A stretch of DNA of 64,000 bases. Origin: Amphibiibacter pelophylacis (GTDB lineage: Bacteria > Pseudomonadota > Gammaproteobacteria > Burkholderiales > Burkholderiaceae_C). A model generated the notes under the pieces. The model was not told the origin of the DNA, did no database searches, and saw nothing but the letters and a program-made list of their open reading frames with translations. A program made the translations under genes and the position numbers. Positions 1-7,900 of the stretch are shown one piece after another (positions within the stretch are counted from its first letter, which is position 1; every line of letters begins with the position of its first letter). The stretch spans positions 166,292 to 230,291 of the forward strand of contig NZ_JAWDIE010000002.1 of assembly GCF_037688875.1 (NCBI RefSeq), given 5' to 3'.

Positions 1-1
1 T

Positions 2-586
2 CGGCCGGTCTTCGTGTTTGCGCCGGGGCAGGACGGGCTGCTCAAGGGCTCGGGGCGCTCGATCGCCGGGCTGCACCTGCGCGATGCTCTGGACTGGATC
101 AGCAAGCAGGCGCCCGACCTGCTGGTGCGCTTTGGCGGCCACGCCATGGCGGCCGGCTGCACGCTGCGCGCGGGCGATTTCCCGGCTTTCGAGCGCCTGT
201 TCACCGCGGTGACGCGCGCCTGGCTGACGCCCGAAACCCTGCAGCGCACGCTGCTGACCGACGGCCCGCTGCCCGCCAGCGCGCAGACCGCGCAGACCGC
301 CCGCCTGCTGCGCGATCCGGTCTGGGGCCAGGGCTTCGAGGCCCCGGTCTTCTGCGATCGCGTTCAGGTGCTGGAGCAGCGCCTGGTTGGCGGGCGCCAC
401 ACCCGCCTGCGCGTGAGGGCTCTGGACAGCAGCAGCGGTGCCAGCGCGGCAGCGGGCATCTACAACGCCATCTGGTTTGGCCACACCGACCCGGTGCCCG
501 ACACCGTGGCGCTGGCTTACCAGCTGGCGCTGGACGAGTTTCGCGGCGCCGATCAGGTGCAGTGGGTGGTCCAGGCCGCTGTCTGA
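2..586 (+). CDS. recJ: Single-stranded-DNA-specific exonuclease RecJ, C-terminal part
   Basis: This is the 3' end of a gene that begins before the window; the open frame starts at base 2. RecJ degrades single-stranded DNA 5' to 3' in RecF-pathway recombination and mismatch repair. The visible part holds the end of the DHHA1 domain, with the family signatures GSGRSIAGLHLRDAL and RFGGHAMAAG, followed by the C-terminal OB-like region with WGQGFEAPVF and a closing DEFRGADQVQW, close in order and spacing to E. coli RecJ. The DHH catalytic aspartates lie upstream and cannot be checked. The frame ends in TGA and is followed by 87 bp without a gene. The identification is firm; intactness of the whole gene is unknown. 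Confidence 0.93.
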   Translation, partial: RPVFVFAPGQDGLLKGSGRSIAGLHLRDALDWISKQAPDLLVRFGGHAMAAGCTLRAGDFPAFERLFTAVTRAWLTPETLQRTLLTDGPLPASAQTAQTARLLRDPVWGQGFEAPVFCDRVQVLEQRLVGGRHTRLRVRALDSSSGASAAAGIYNAIWFGHTDPVPDTVALAYQLALDEFRGADQVQWVVQAAV

Positions 587-673
587 GGGGGATATGGGCT
601 CAAGTCAGCACCCCCGGCTGCCGATAAAAGAGGGAGATATTTCCACCCCTTCACCCCCGCTTCACGGCCCGTC

Positions 674-1762
674 ATGTCCCAGCCCAGAACGTCAGAGCCT
701 GAAGACGCCGCGGCCGAAACCGGCGCGGCAGCGCTGTTCATGGCCCGGCTGCTGCAACCTGCACCACCGCCCCAGATCGAGCCGCAGCCCCATACCTACA
801 TCAGCCCGTCCCTCACCGTGAGCCACAGCGCAGACGAAGGCCCCGGCGTCGCCAGCCCGCGCATTCCCATGGTGACTGCGCTGCTGCTGGCGTTCGGCCT
901 GGTGGTGGCCGCCGCCGTCTCCAGCATGACGCACAGCGGCACGGCTGACACCGCCGCCATCGCCCAGGGCCAGGTCCAGGCGGGTGAAACCGCCAGCACG
1001 CTGGGCGCGCGCATCAGCCTGCACCTGGACGTGGTCTCGCGCCTGGCCGACAGCCTCTCCCGGCAGCTGGCCCGGGGCACGCCGCCATCGCGCGACGAAC
1101 TCAACCCGCAGGTGCGCGACACCCTGGCCAGCGTGCCGGATTTTGTCGGTGGCGCTGTCACCTTCGAGCCCAACGCGCTGGACGGCCGCGACGCCGAGTT
1201 CGCAGGCCAGGCCCCGCTTTACGACGCCACCGGCCGCTTCATGCCTTACTGGTCGCGCAAGGCCATGGGCAGTACCGAGTTCACCGCCGAGCCCATCGTC
1301 TTCCAGGACGCGCCCGGTGCCAACGACTGGTACGACATTCCGAAGAAAACCGGCAAGGTGCTGCTGACCGAGCCTTATCTCTATCCCGTCAACGGCGAAC
1401 AGGTGCTGATGGCCTCGCTGGTCGCGCCCATCGTCGTGGACGGCGTGTTCAAGGGGGCAGTGAGCGCCGACTACCCGCTGGACCGCCTAAGCCGCCGCAT
1501 CGCGCAGGTCGTCCCGCCCATGGGCGGGCAGATGATGCTGGTCTCCAACGGCGGCGTGTACGCCACCCACCCCGACGACAGACGCCTGGGCCAGCGCGCC
1601 ACCGAACTGCCGCCCGAGGCGCTGCAAGCCATCCGCCAGGGCCGCACCGACCAGTTCGTCGACCGGGACGGCCACATCCACCTGCTGCAGCCCGTGGTCA
1701 TCCACCCGGACGTGCCGCCCTGGAGCCTGATCATCGATTTTCCGCTGAACGCGAGCCGGTGA
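674..1762 (+). CDS. Membrane-anchored dCache sensor without an output domain
   Basis: The 362-residue product has a 65-residue Pro/Ala-rich cytoplasmic N-terminus, one membrane helix at about residues 66-86, then a periplasmic double-Cache ligand-binding region typical of methyl-accepting chemotaxis proteins and sensor kinases or cyclases. Recognisable pieces are the WY(D)IP block, LTEPYLYP, a VAPI..GVFKGAVSADYPL strand pair, and a closing W(S)LIIDFPL strand. In intact receptors that last strand runs straight into the second membrane helix and HAMP domain; here the protein stops seven residues later, so neither helix nor signalling module exists. No convincing Shine-Dalgarno precedes the start, so the long N-tail is uncertain; ATG codons at residues 23 and 66 are alternatives. 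Either it is a truncated receptor or a one-helix sensor acting through a partner. The ligand cannot be told from sequence. Confidence 0.7.
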   Translation: MSQPRTSEPEDAAAETGAAALFMARLLQPAPPPQIEPQPHTYISPSLTVSHSADEGPGVASPRIPMVTALLLAFGLVVAAAVSSMTHSGTADTAAIAQGQVQAGETASTLGARISLHLDVVSRLADSLSRQLARGTPPSRDELNPQVRDTLASVPDFVGGAVTFEPNALDGRDAEFAGQAPLYDATGRFMPYWSRKAMGSTEFTAEPIVFQDAPGANDWYDIPKKTGKVLLTEPYLYPVNGEQVLMASLVAPIVVDGVFKGAVSADYPLDRLSRRIAQVVPPMGGQMMLVSNGGVYATHPDDRRLGQRATELPPEALQAIRQGRTDQFVDRDGHIHLLQPVVIHPDVPPWSLIIDFPLNASR

Positions 1763-1822
1763 GCTTTTGCGCCTGAAAAGGTGGGGATCGGCTACCGGGT
1801 CATCGGGCCGCTCACACAAGCA

Positions 1823-2002
1823 CGCGTAGCCCCACAGACCGCCCGTCACCGCGCCTGATTCATCGCACACCTCGACGCTCAACGCCCGCCCGTGGCTGGG
1901 CCCGGACTGGCTCTCGTTGTGCGCGACCAGCGGCGCAAGAATGGCCGTGCGGATGTCGTCGTCGGGCGTATCGGCGAGGGTGAGGGTGAGGGTGTGGTTC
2001 AT
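1823..2002 (-). pseudogene. Remnant of a GNAT-family acetyltransferase (N-terminal piece)
   Basis: An ATG at 2002 opens about 60 codons that look like the start of a GNAT N-acetyltransferase: an APL.AHNESQSGP segment and then VCDESGAVTGGLWGY, which matches the beta-strand pair preceding the acetyl-CoA site in this family. After GGLWGY the similarity stops. The frame continues as unrelated sequence into the antisense of the dCache gene, so the acetyl-CoA-binding motif and the rest of the fold are missing. I infer a 3'-truncated gene left behind by a deletion or insertion. The pattern is recognised by eye, and the piece is too short to exclude chance completely. Confidence 0.5.
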
Positions 2003-2021
2003 GGGAGCGAATCTAACCGAA

Positions 2022-2252
2022 CTATGGATTGATTGACCCTGAAGTACGCCTAGCCCGCGCTTTGGCTTTGAGGTCTGCTGCATTCCACGCCACGCTTGGA
2101 CCGCTGGCAAGACCGCGTTCGATTTCACGCTGTAATGCCTCAAGAGCTGCGTGGCTGGAGGCACAGCAAACCCTCACACCGGATTGAGTGCGGTTCATTT
2201 CATCACGTCGCTGCAAGTTGCTGAAGCTTTTTCCAAACGGGCTATCGCTCAT
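2022..2252 (-). CDS. Small protein with a ParD-antitoxin-like C-terminal tail
   Basis: A 76-residue frame starts one base after the stop of the upstream GIY-YIG gene, so the two could be co-translated. Residues from about 34 onward (ALEALQREIERGLASGP, then W(N)AADLKAKARARR) resemble the C-terminal tail of type II ParD antitoxins, the part that wraps the ParE toxin. The N-terminal 33 residues do not look like the ribbon-helix-helix DNA-binding domain ParD needs, and no ParE-like frame follows; only the broken acetyltransferase piece does. It may be a recombined antitoxin remnant given a new start, or a chance frame. Function is not assigned. Confidence 0.4.
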   Translation of the reverse strand: MSDSPFGKSFSNLQRRDEMNRTQSGVRVCCASSHAALEALQREIERGLASGPSVAWNAADLKAKARARRTSGSINP

Positions 2253-2265
2253 GTCATTTCATCAC
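2195..2265. repeat. 12-bp exact direct repeat at the edge of the AT-rich gene
   Basis: TCATTTCATCAC occurs exactly at 2195-2206 and again at 2254-2265, 59 bp apart. The right copy encodes the last codons and stop of the GIY-YIG gene on the minus strand; the left copy lies in the small downstream frame. It sits where base composition changes from AT-rich to GC-rich, which suits a microhomology junction or duplicated end, although a chance repeat is possible. Confidence 0.55.
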
Positions 2266-2730
2266 ATTGATGGAGATTTTTCCGCCTGAATCCGATGCAT
2301 AATAAATCAAATAACTCTCCAGAAGTTCTTTGACTGCTTTTTCTGTGGGGATAACAAATTTAACCTGAAATTTCGCATTCGTGAAAAGTTCTCGGACCTC
2401 GCTGTCGAGCCACTCTCTCTCGCGAATCAATGAACAATCAGGAAATTTTGCAGGATTTCCATTCCTTGCCCAAGAAAATCCGCCGCTAATATGCTTATAA
2501 AATCGGCTGACAACATCATTTGATATTCCCACGTAATGAATCTTCCCGTCAACCGGAGAAAAGAAAACATAGAGACCATTCCTGTCATCACCTAAGATTT
2601 GATCAATCTGATCAGGAAATTTATCCGCCTCAACCGCATCAGTAATTACATAATCAATTTTTTTGCTGGTTACCAGTTGAATGCTTAACGCAATTTTTTC
2701 GAGCGCTTCCGGGAGTTGATCAATTCGCAT
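2254..2730 (-). CDS. GIY-YIG domain protein of foreign base composition
   Basis: The 158-residue product carries a GIY-YIG nuclease-type domain. GLY at residues 52-54 and YVG at 66-68 form the name-giving strands, Arg76 in SNDVVSRFYKH is the conserved catalytic arginine, and Glu138 in KELLESYLIYY fits the metal-binding glutamate. The first 50 residues form a helical N-terminal extension. All key positions are present, so nuclease activity is possible, but there is no DNA-binding partner domain of the UvrC or homing type, and many small GIY-YIG proteins of this build have no known role. The gene is about 40% GC by eye against about two thirds in its neighbours, which indicates recent acquisition. 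It stands between recD and decayed fragments, in the same direction as recBCD, 57 bp after recD ends. Translation from ATG at 2730 has a weak AAGGT upstream. Confidence 0.75.
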   Translation of the reverse strand: MRIDQLPEALEKIALSIQLVTSKKIDYVITDAVEADKFPDQIDQILGDDRNGLYVFFSPVDGKIHYVGISNDVVSRFYKHISGGFSWARNGNPAKFPDCSLIREREWLDSEVRELFTNAKFQVKFVIPTEKAVKELLESYLIYYASDSGGKISINVMK

Positions 2731-2787
2731 TTATAACCTTACCAGACAATTTTTAAACCCGTTCCATGAGCACAGCCGGTTGCTTTC

Positions 2788-4989
2788 TCACTCCCCCAAC
2801 CTTACCGCCAGCAAGCCGCCCGCCCGCTGCACGCGCAAGCGGCTGGCCTGGGCCAGGATGTCCAGACCGGCGGGCGCGGTGTCCAGTACGCTGAGCCAGC
2901 GGCGGGCGCGGGTGATGCCGGTGTAAAGCAGCTCGCGGGTCATGACGGGGTTCATCGCCGGGGGCAGGACGAGCGCGGTGTGGGTGAACTCCGAGCCCTG
3001 GGATTTGTGCACCGTCAGCGCGTAAACGCTCTCGGCCTGCGGCAGGCGCGCGGGCAGCATCCAGCGCACGGCGGCGCCATCGCCGCTGGATGCGGCCGGG
3101 AAGGCCACGCGCAGCACCATCTGCCCGGGCGGCAGCGCGGGGTCCAGCGCCTGCGCCGGGCAGCGCAGCGTCAGGCCGACATCGCCGTTGACCAGGCCCA
3201 GCGCGGCGTCGTTGGCGGTGACCAGCACGGGGCGCCCCGCGTACCAGGGCGTGGCCGGATCGATCAGGCCCTGCTGGCCCAGCAGCTGCGCCACACGCTG
3301 GTTCAGCCCGGACACGCCCCACGGGCCGTCGCGCAGCGCGCACAGCAGCTGGAACTGGCTGTGCGCGGCCAGCACCCGGGCGGCCCAGGCGTCCAGGTCG
3401 GCGCGGCTGGCGCCCGGGCCGGGCTGGCCCTGGTGCATCAGGCGCAGGTAGTTCGCGTAGCCGACGGGGCCGCTGCTCTGGGATGACTCAGCGACAGATG
3501 CGACAGAGGCACTGACACGGCCCTCCAGCACCAGCGCGGCCCAGTCGGTGGACGCCACAAAGGCCAGATCAGGCAGTTCGCCCGCCTGAGCGCGGCGGCG
3601 CAGTGCGGACAGCTCGGCGCCATCGCTGCGGTTGACGGCCCGGGCGAGCTGGCCGATGCCGCTGTCTGCGACAAAGCGGCGGCTGTGGCGCAGCATGATC
3701 ACCGCCTGGTCCAGCTCCTGGCCGTCCGGGTCAATGCAGTCGTCCGGCAATGTGTCGCCGCACAGCGCAGCCAGGGCCTTGCGCGTGGCGGGCCAGTAGT
3801 GCCCGTCAGCGGCGCGCTCGCACAGCTCGCCCAGCACCGCGCCCGCATCGACCGAGGCCAGCTGGTCGCTGTCGCCCAGCAGGATCAGGCGGGCGTGGGC
3901 GGGCAGCGCATCGACCAGCGCGGCCATCAGGTCCAGATCGACCATCGAGGCCTCGTCCACCACCAGCACGTCCAGCGGCAGCGGCGCGCCCGCATGGTGG
4001 CGGAAGCGCCGCCGGTTGGGCTGGCGGCCCAGCAGGCGGTGCAGCGTGCTGACCTGCACCGGCACCTGCTCGCGCACAGCCTGAGCGTGCGGGATGTCCA
4101 GTCGCGCCAGATCGTACACCGCCGCCGTGATCGAGGCGTTCAGCCGCGCCGCCGCCTTGCCCGTGGGCGCCGCCAGGCGGATGCGCAGCGGCCGTCCCTG
4201 CCCGTCCGCGCCCAGCGCCAGGCTCTGCAGCAGCGCCAGCAGGCGCACCACCGTGGTCGTCTTGCCCGTGCCTGGGCCGCCGGTGATGACGGCAAAAGCG
4301 CGCAGCGTGGCCAGCGCGCAGGCCAGCTTCTGCCAGTCCGGACCGGGCGGTGCGGCGGGGTCTGGGGGAAAGAGCGCATTCAGCACCTGACGCTGGCGCT
4401 GCACTGCATCGGGCTGCGGTAACGGCTGCGGTGACGGCTGCGGGCGCAGACGCGCAGCCAGCGCCGCGCGCACCCCCTGCTCGTGCTGCCAGTAGCGGCG
4501 CAGATAAAGGCGCGGGCGGCCGCCCGCCTGGCTCAGCACCAGCGGCGTCGTGCCCTCCAGCGACGCACCGCCCTCGCCCGCCGCGACCAGCAGCGGGTGC
4601 TGGAGTGCGGTCAGCCAGGCGGGCAGCGTCAGGCCCTGCAGCCAGTCGGCGGGATCGGGCACCGCCGCCAGCATCGTCGGTGGCGCGTCGGCCCGCTGCG
4701 GGCGGCGCAGCGCCAGCGTGGCGCGCGGGTGGGCCAGCACCGCTGCCAGGTCCAGCGCCACATGGCCGTGGCTGACCTGGTGGGCCGCCAGCGCCGCCGC
4801 CAGCAGCAGCAGGGGCGGCGCATCGGGCGCCTGCTCAAACAGCATCCGGGCCAGCGCCACGGGCAGATCGCCAGAACCGGCTGAAGTGCCCAGCACACCG
4901 GCCCGCGCCGCCGCGTCCAGGGCCGCGATCAGCGCAGCGCCGTCAGCGGGAAGCGGGGCGGATGCCGGGGGGAAATCGTTGTCGCTCAC
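2788..4989 (-). CDS. recD: Exodeoxyribonuclease V subunit alpha (RecD helicase)
   Basis: RecD is the 5'-3' superfamily 1B motor of the RecBCD helicase-nuclease, which resects double-strand breaks and loads RecA. The 733-residue frame shows the Walker A motif GGPGTGKT at 237-244, an APTGKAA motif at 275-281, Walker B VVDEAS at about 345-350, the GDSDQL motif, and the C-terminal TVHKSQGSEF and GITRARRW motifs, all in family order. The start overlaps the end of recB by 4 bp, so the two are probably translationally coupled. Length is somewhat above the roughly 610 residues of E. coli RecD because of a longer N-terminal region. No downstream gene of the operon is apparent; the next gene is the AT-rich GIY-YIG frame. 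Confidence 0.97.
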   Translation of the reverse strand: MSDNDFPPASAPLPADGAALIAALDAAARAGVLGTSAGSGDLPVALARMLFEQAPDAPPLLLLAAALAAHQVSHGHVALDLAAVLAHPRATLALRRPQRADAPPTMLAAVPDPADWLQGLTLPAWLTALQHPLLVAAGEGGASLEGTTPLVLSQAGGRPRLYLRRYWQHEQGVRAALAARLRPQPSPQPLPQPDAVQRQRQVLNALFPPDPAAPPGPDWQKLACALATLRAFAVITGGPGTGKTTTVVRLLALLQSLALGADGQGRPLRIRLAAPTGKAAARLNASITAAVYDLARLDIPHAQAVREQVPVQVSTLHRLLGRQPNRRRFRHHAGAPLPLDVLVVDEASMVDLDLMAALVDALPAHARLILLGDSDQLASVDAGAVLGELCERAADGHYWPATRKALAALCGDTLPDDCIDPDGQELDQAVIMLRHSRRFVADSGIGQLARAVNRSDGAELSALRRRAQAGELPDLAFVASTDWAALVLEGRVSASVASVAESSQSSGPVGYANYLRLMHQGQPGPGASRADLDAWAARVLAAHSQFQLLCALRDGPWGVSGLNQRVAQLLGQQGLIDPATPWYAGRPVLVTANDAALGLVNGDVGLTLRCPAQALDPALPPGQMVLRVAFPAASSGDGAAVRWMLPARLPQAESVYALTVHKSQGSEFTHTALVLPPAMNPVMTRELLYTGITRARRWLSVLDTAPAGLDILAQASRLRVQRAGGLLAVRLGE

Positions 4990-7900
4990 AGCGCGTCTCC
5001 TGCAGCAGGGACCAGAGCGTGGCCCGGCGTGGCCTCGCCCATCAGGTCATCCAGCGCCATCATCAAAGCGCGCGGCGGTCGCTCCAGGTGCAGCCCGGCC
5101 ACGGGCCCGGCGATGCCGCGCAGAAAAAGGCAACCCACACCGCCGACATGGCGGTCGTAGTCGTAATCCGGCAGGCGCGCAGCCAGCAGCCGGTGCAGGG
5201 CGTAGAGGTAAATCACCCCCTGCAGATCGTAGCGGTGCGCGGCCATGGCGCGGGCGAGCGCGGGGGCGTCGTAATCCGCCGCGCAGCGCCCCAGCCGGTT
5301 GGATTTGTAATCGAGCACCACATAGCGCCCGTCCACCCGCGCGACCAGGTCGATGAAGCCGCGAAACAGGCCGTGCACCTCGCCAGGCTGCAGCGCCGGG
5401 CGAGGGGCGCCGCCCAGATCGTGACCCCGCAAAGTGTGCTGGTGCACCAGCGCGTCCAGGCGCTGCAGCGGCACTCGGTGTGCGGGCAGCCAGAATTCCA
5501 TCTCGGTCTGGACGGTGTCCAGATCGCGCAGCGCAAGCGGAGCGCTGCCCGGGGCCGCCGGTGACCAGGGCAGCGGCGTGGCCAGCCACTGCTGCAGGGC
5601 CTGTTCCAGCGCAGGAATCCAGGGCGTCCAGCCGCGCACCGCGCAGCGCCGCGCCACCTGGTCGGCCAGCGCGCCGGGGCGATCCAGCTGCGCGCGGCCC
5701 TCGCCCATGGCCCATTCCAGCAGGCCGTGCATCAGCGTCCCGGCCTGCGGCCCGGCGGGCAGATCGTGCAGCTTTGATCCGTCGTCGGGAGCCTCGGCGT
5801 CATCCTGCTCGGGGCTGACGGCGACCAGGCCCGGGTCGGCCAGACGCTCCAGCACCGCGCTGTCGCGGGACGATGCTTCGCCCACATCGGCCGCGCCCGC
5901 TTCATCCACCCGGCGCAGGCTGGAATAGCTGACAAAGCGCCACAGCGGACCACCCGGCGGTCGCAGCGCGGGCAGATCGCGCGGCTGACGCAGCACCTCG
6001 GGCGGCTGCCAGAGCGGCAGGTCAGCTTCTTCGGGTGGCAGTGGCAGGGGCTGGACAGCGATCAGCGGGGCGCCGCCCCCGGCCTGATCCACCAGCGGCT
6101 GTGCCCAGGCCTGGGCCTGGTCGAGCAGCGGAGGGGTTGTGGCGTTATTGAGCCCCATGACCCGGGCCAGCGCGCTGTGCGGCAGGTGGGTGTGCGGCGC
6201 CAGCGCCATCCAGGTGGCGTGACGGGCGCGGGTCAGCGCGACGTAGAGCTTGCGCACGTCCTCGCCCAGACGCTCGGCGTCGGCCTGTTCGCGGGCTTCG
6301 GGGGGGGCCTCGGCGAAAGGCAGGCGCTTCAAATTTCCGTGTGCATCGTGCCAGGCCACCACCGGATCCTTGCTATTGACTGGCCGCGCCGCGCTGGCAA
6401 AGGGCAGCCAGACCAGCGGATATTCCAGCCCTTTTGATTTGTGCACAGTGACGATGCGGATCAGGCCGTCTTCGCCGGGCAGGCGCAGGCGCAGCTCGTC
6501 GGCGCTGGGGCCGTCGTCGCCCCCCGCTTCGCGCCCGGCGCGGCGCTCGGCCAGGTGGCGGACCAGCGCGTGCTGGCCGTCCAGCAGGCTGCTGGCCTGC
6601 TGCAGCAGCTCGGCCAGATGCAGCCAGTTGGTCAGGCCGCGCTCGTCCCCGGCGGCGAGCAGGCGCTGCGGCACGCCGAAATCGCTCAGCACATGGCGCA
6701 GCAGTGGCAGCACGCCCTGGCGCTGCCAGAGCTGGTGGTAGCCCAGAAACTGATCCAGACGCCCGCTCCAGACGCTGTCGCTGCGCTGCAGCTCGTCCAG
6801 CTGCGCCAGCGACAGGCCCAGCGGCGGCAGCGCCAGCGCGGCGCGCACCCGTCGGCCGTTGCCCGGATCGGCGCAGGCCTGCAGCAGGGTCAGCATCTGG
6901 TCGGCCTCTTCGCTGTCAAACACCGACGACTTGTCCGACACATAGACGCTACGCAGGCCGCGCTCGGTCAAGGCCTGCGCCAGCGGAGCTGCTTCGGTCT
7001 TGCTGTTGACCAGCAGCGCGCAATCGGCCGGCTGGATGCGGCGCAAGGTGCCCGATTCATCCACAAAGCCGCTGGCCTCGTCCTGCAGCAGCGTCAGCAC
7101 ATGGTCGGCGCAGGCGCTGGCGATGCGCTGGCGCTGGACAGCGGCTGTGAAGGCCTTCTCGTCAGGGCCGGGCCCGTCCACCCACAGCGTCAGCGCGGGC
7201 GGTGTCGCGCCACCCAGCACCAGGCGCTCGGACAGGCCGCGTGCGGCCACGGGCTCGAAGCTCAGAGACGTTGCATCGGCCTCGCCTGCGGCCTTGTCTG
7301 CAGCTTCCTCTGCGCTCTGCGCTTTGGGCCTGAAAAGCGCGCCGCCCAGGCGCTGGCTGGCCGCGCCAAACACGCGGTTCACCGCCTCGACCATGGCGCG
7401 CGACGAGCGGAAATTGGTGTCCAGCGTGCCGATGCGCAGCCCGGGCGAGCGCCGCGCCTGCAAGTAGGTGTCAATGTCGGCGCCGCGAAAGCCGTAAATC
7501 GCCTGCTTGGGATCGCCGATCAGCACGAGGCTGGCGCCCTCTTCTCGAATCTCTTCTCCACAATTTTCAGCAGAAATCGGGTAAATGCGGGTAAAAAGCC
7601 GCAACTGCAGCGGATCGGTGTCCTGGAACTCGTCCACCAGCGCCACCGGAAACTGCGTGCGGATGCGCTGCGCCAGGCGCTCGCCGCCCTCGCCGCGCAG
7701 CGCGGCATCGAGGCGGGTGAGCAGACCGTCAAAGCCCATCCAGGCGCGGCGTTCCTGCTCCTGCTGCTCGCGCTGGCGCACCCAGGCGACGGCGTGGCGC
7801 AGCAGGCTGGGGCGCGGCTTTGGCAGCGCGGCGATCTGTTCGGGAAGCCGCTGGATCGCATCCAGCGCCGGGTGCTCGAGCGGATCGCCATTTTTGGTCT

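Noticed and set aside
2022..2252. A functional ParDE toxin-antitoxin module
   Set aside because: No ribbon-helix-helix domain and no ParE-like frame follow; only the tail similarity remains.
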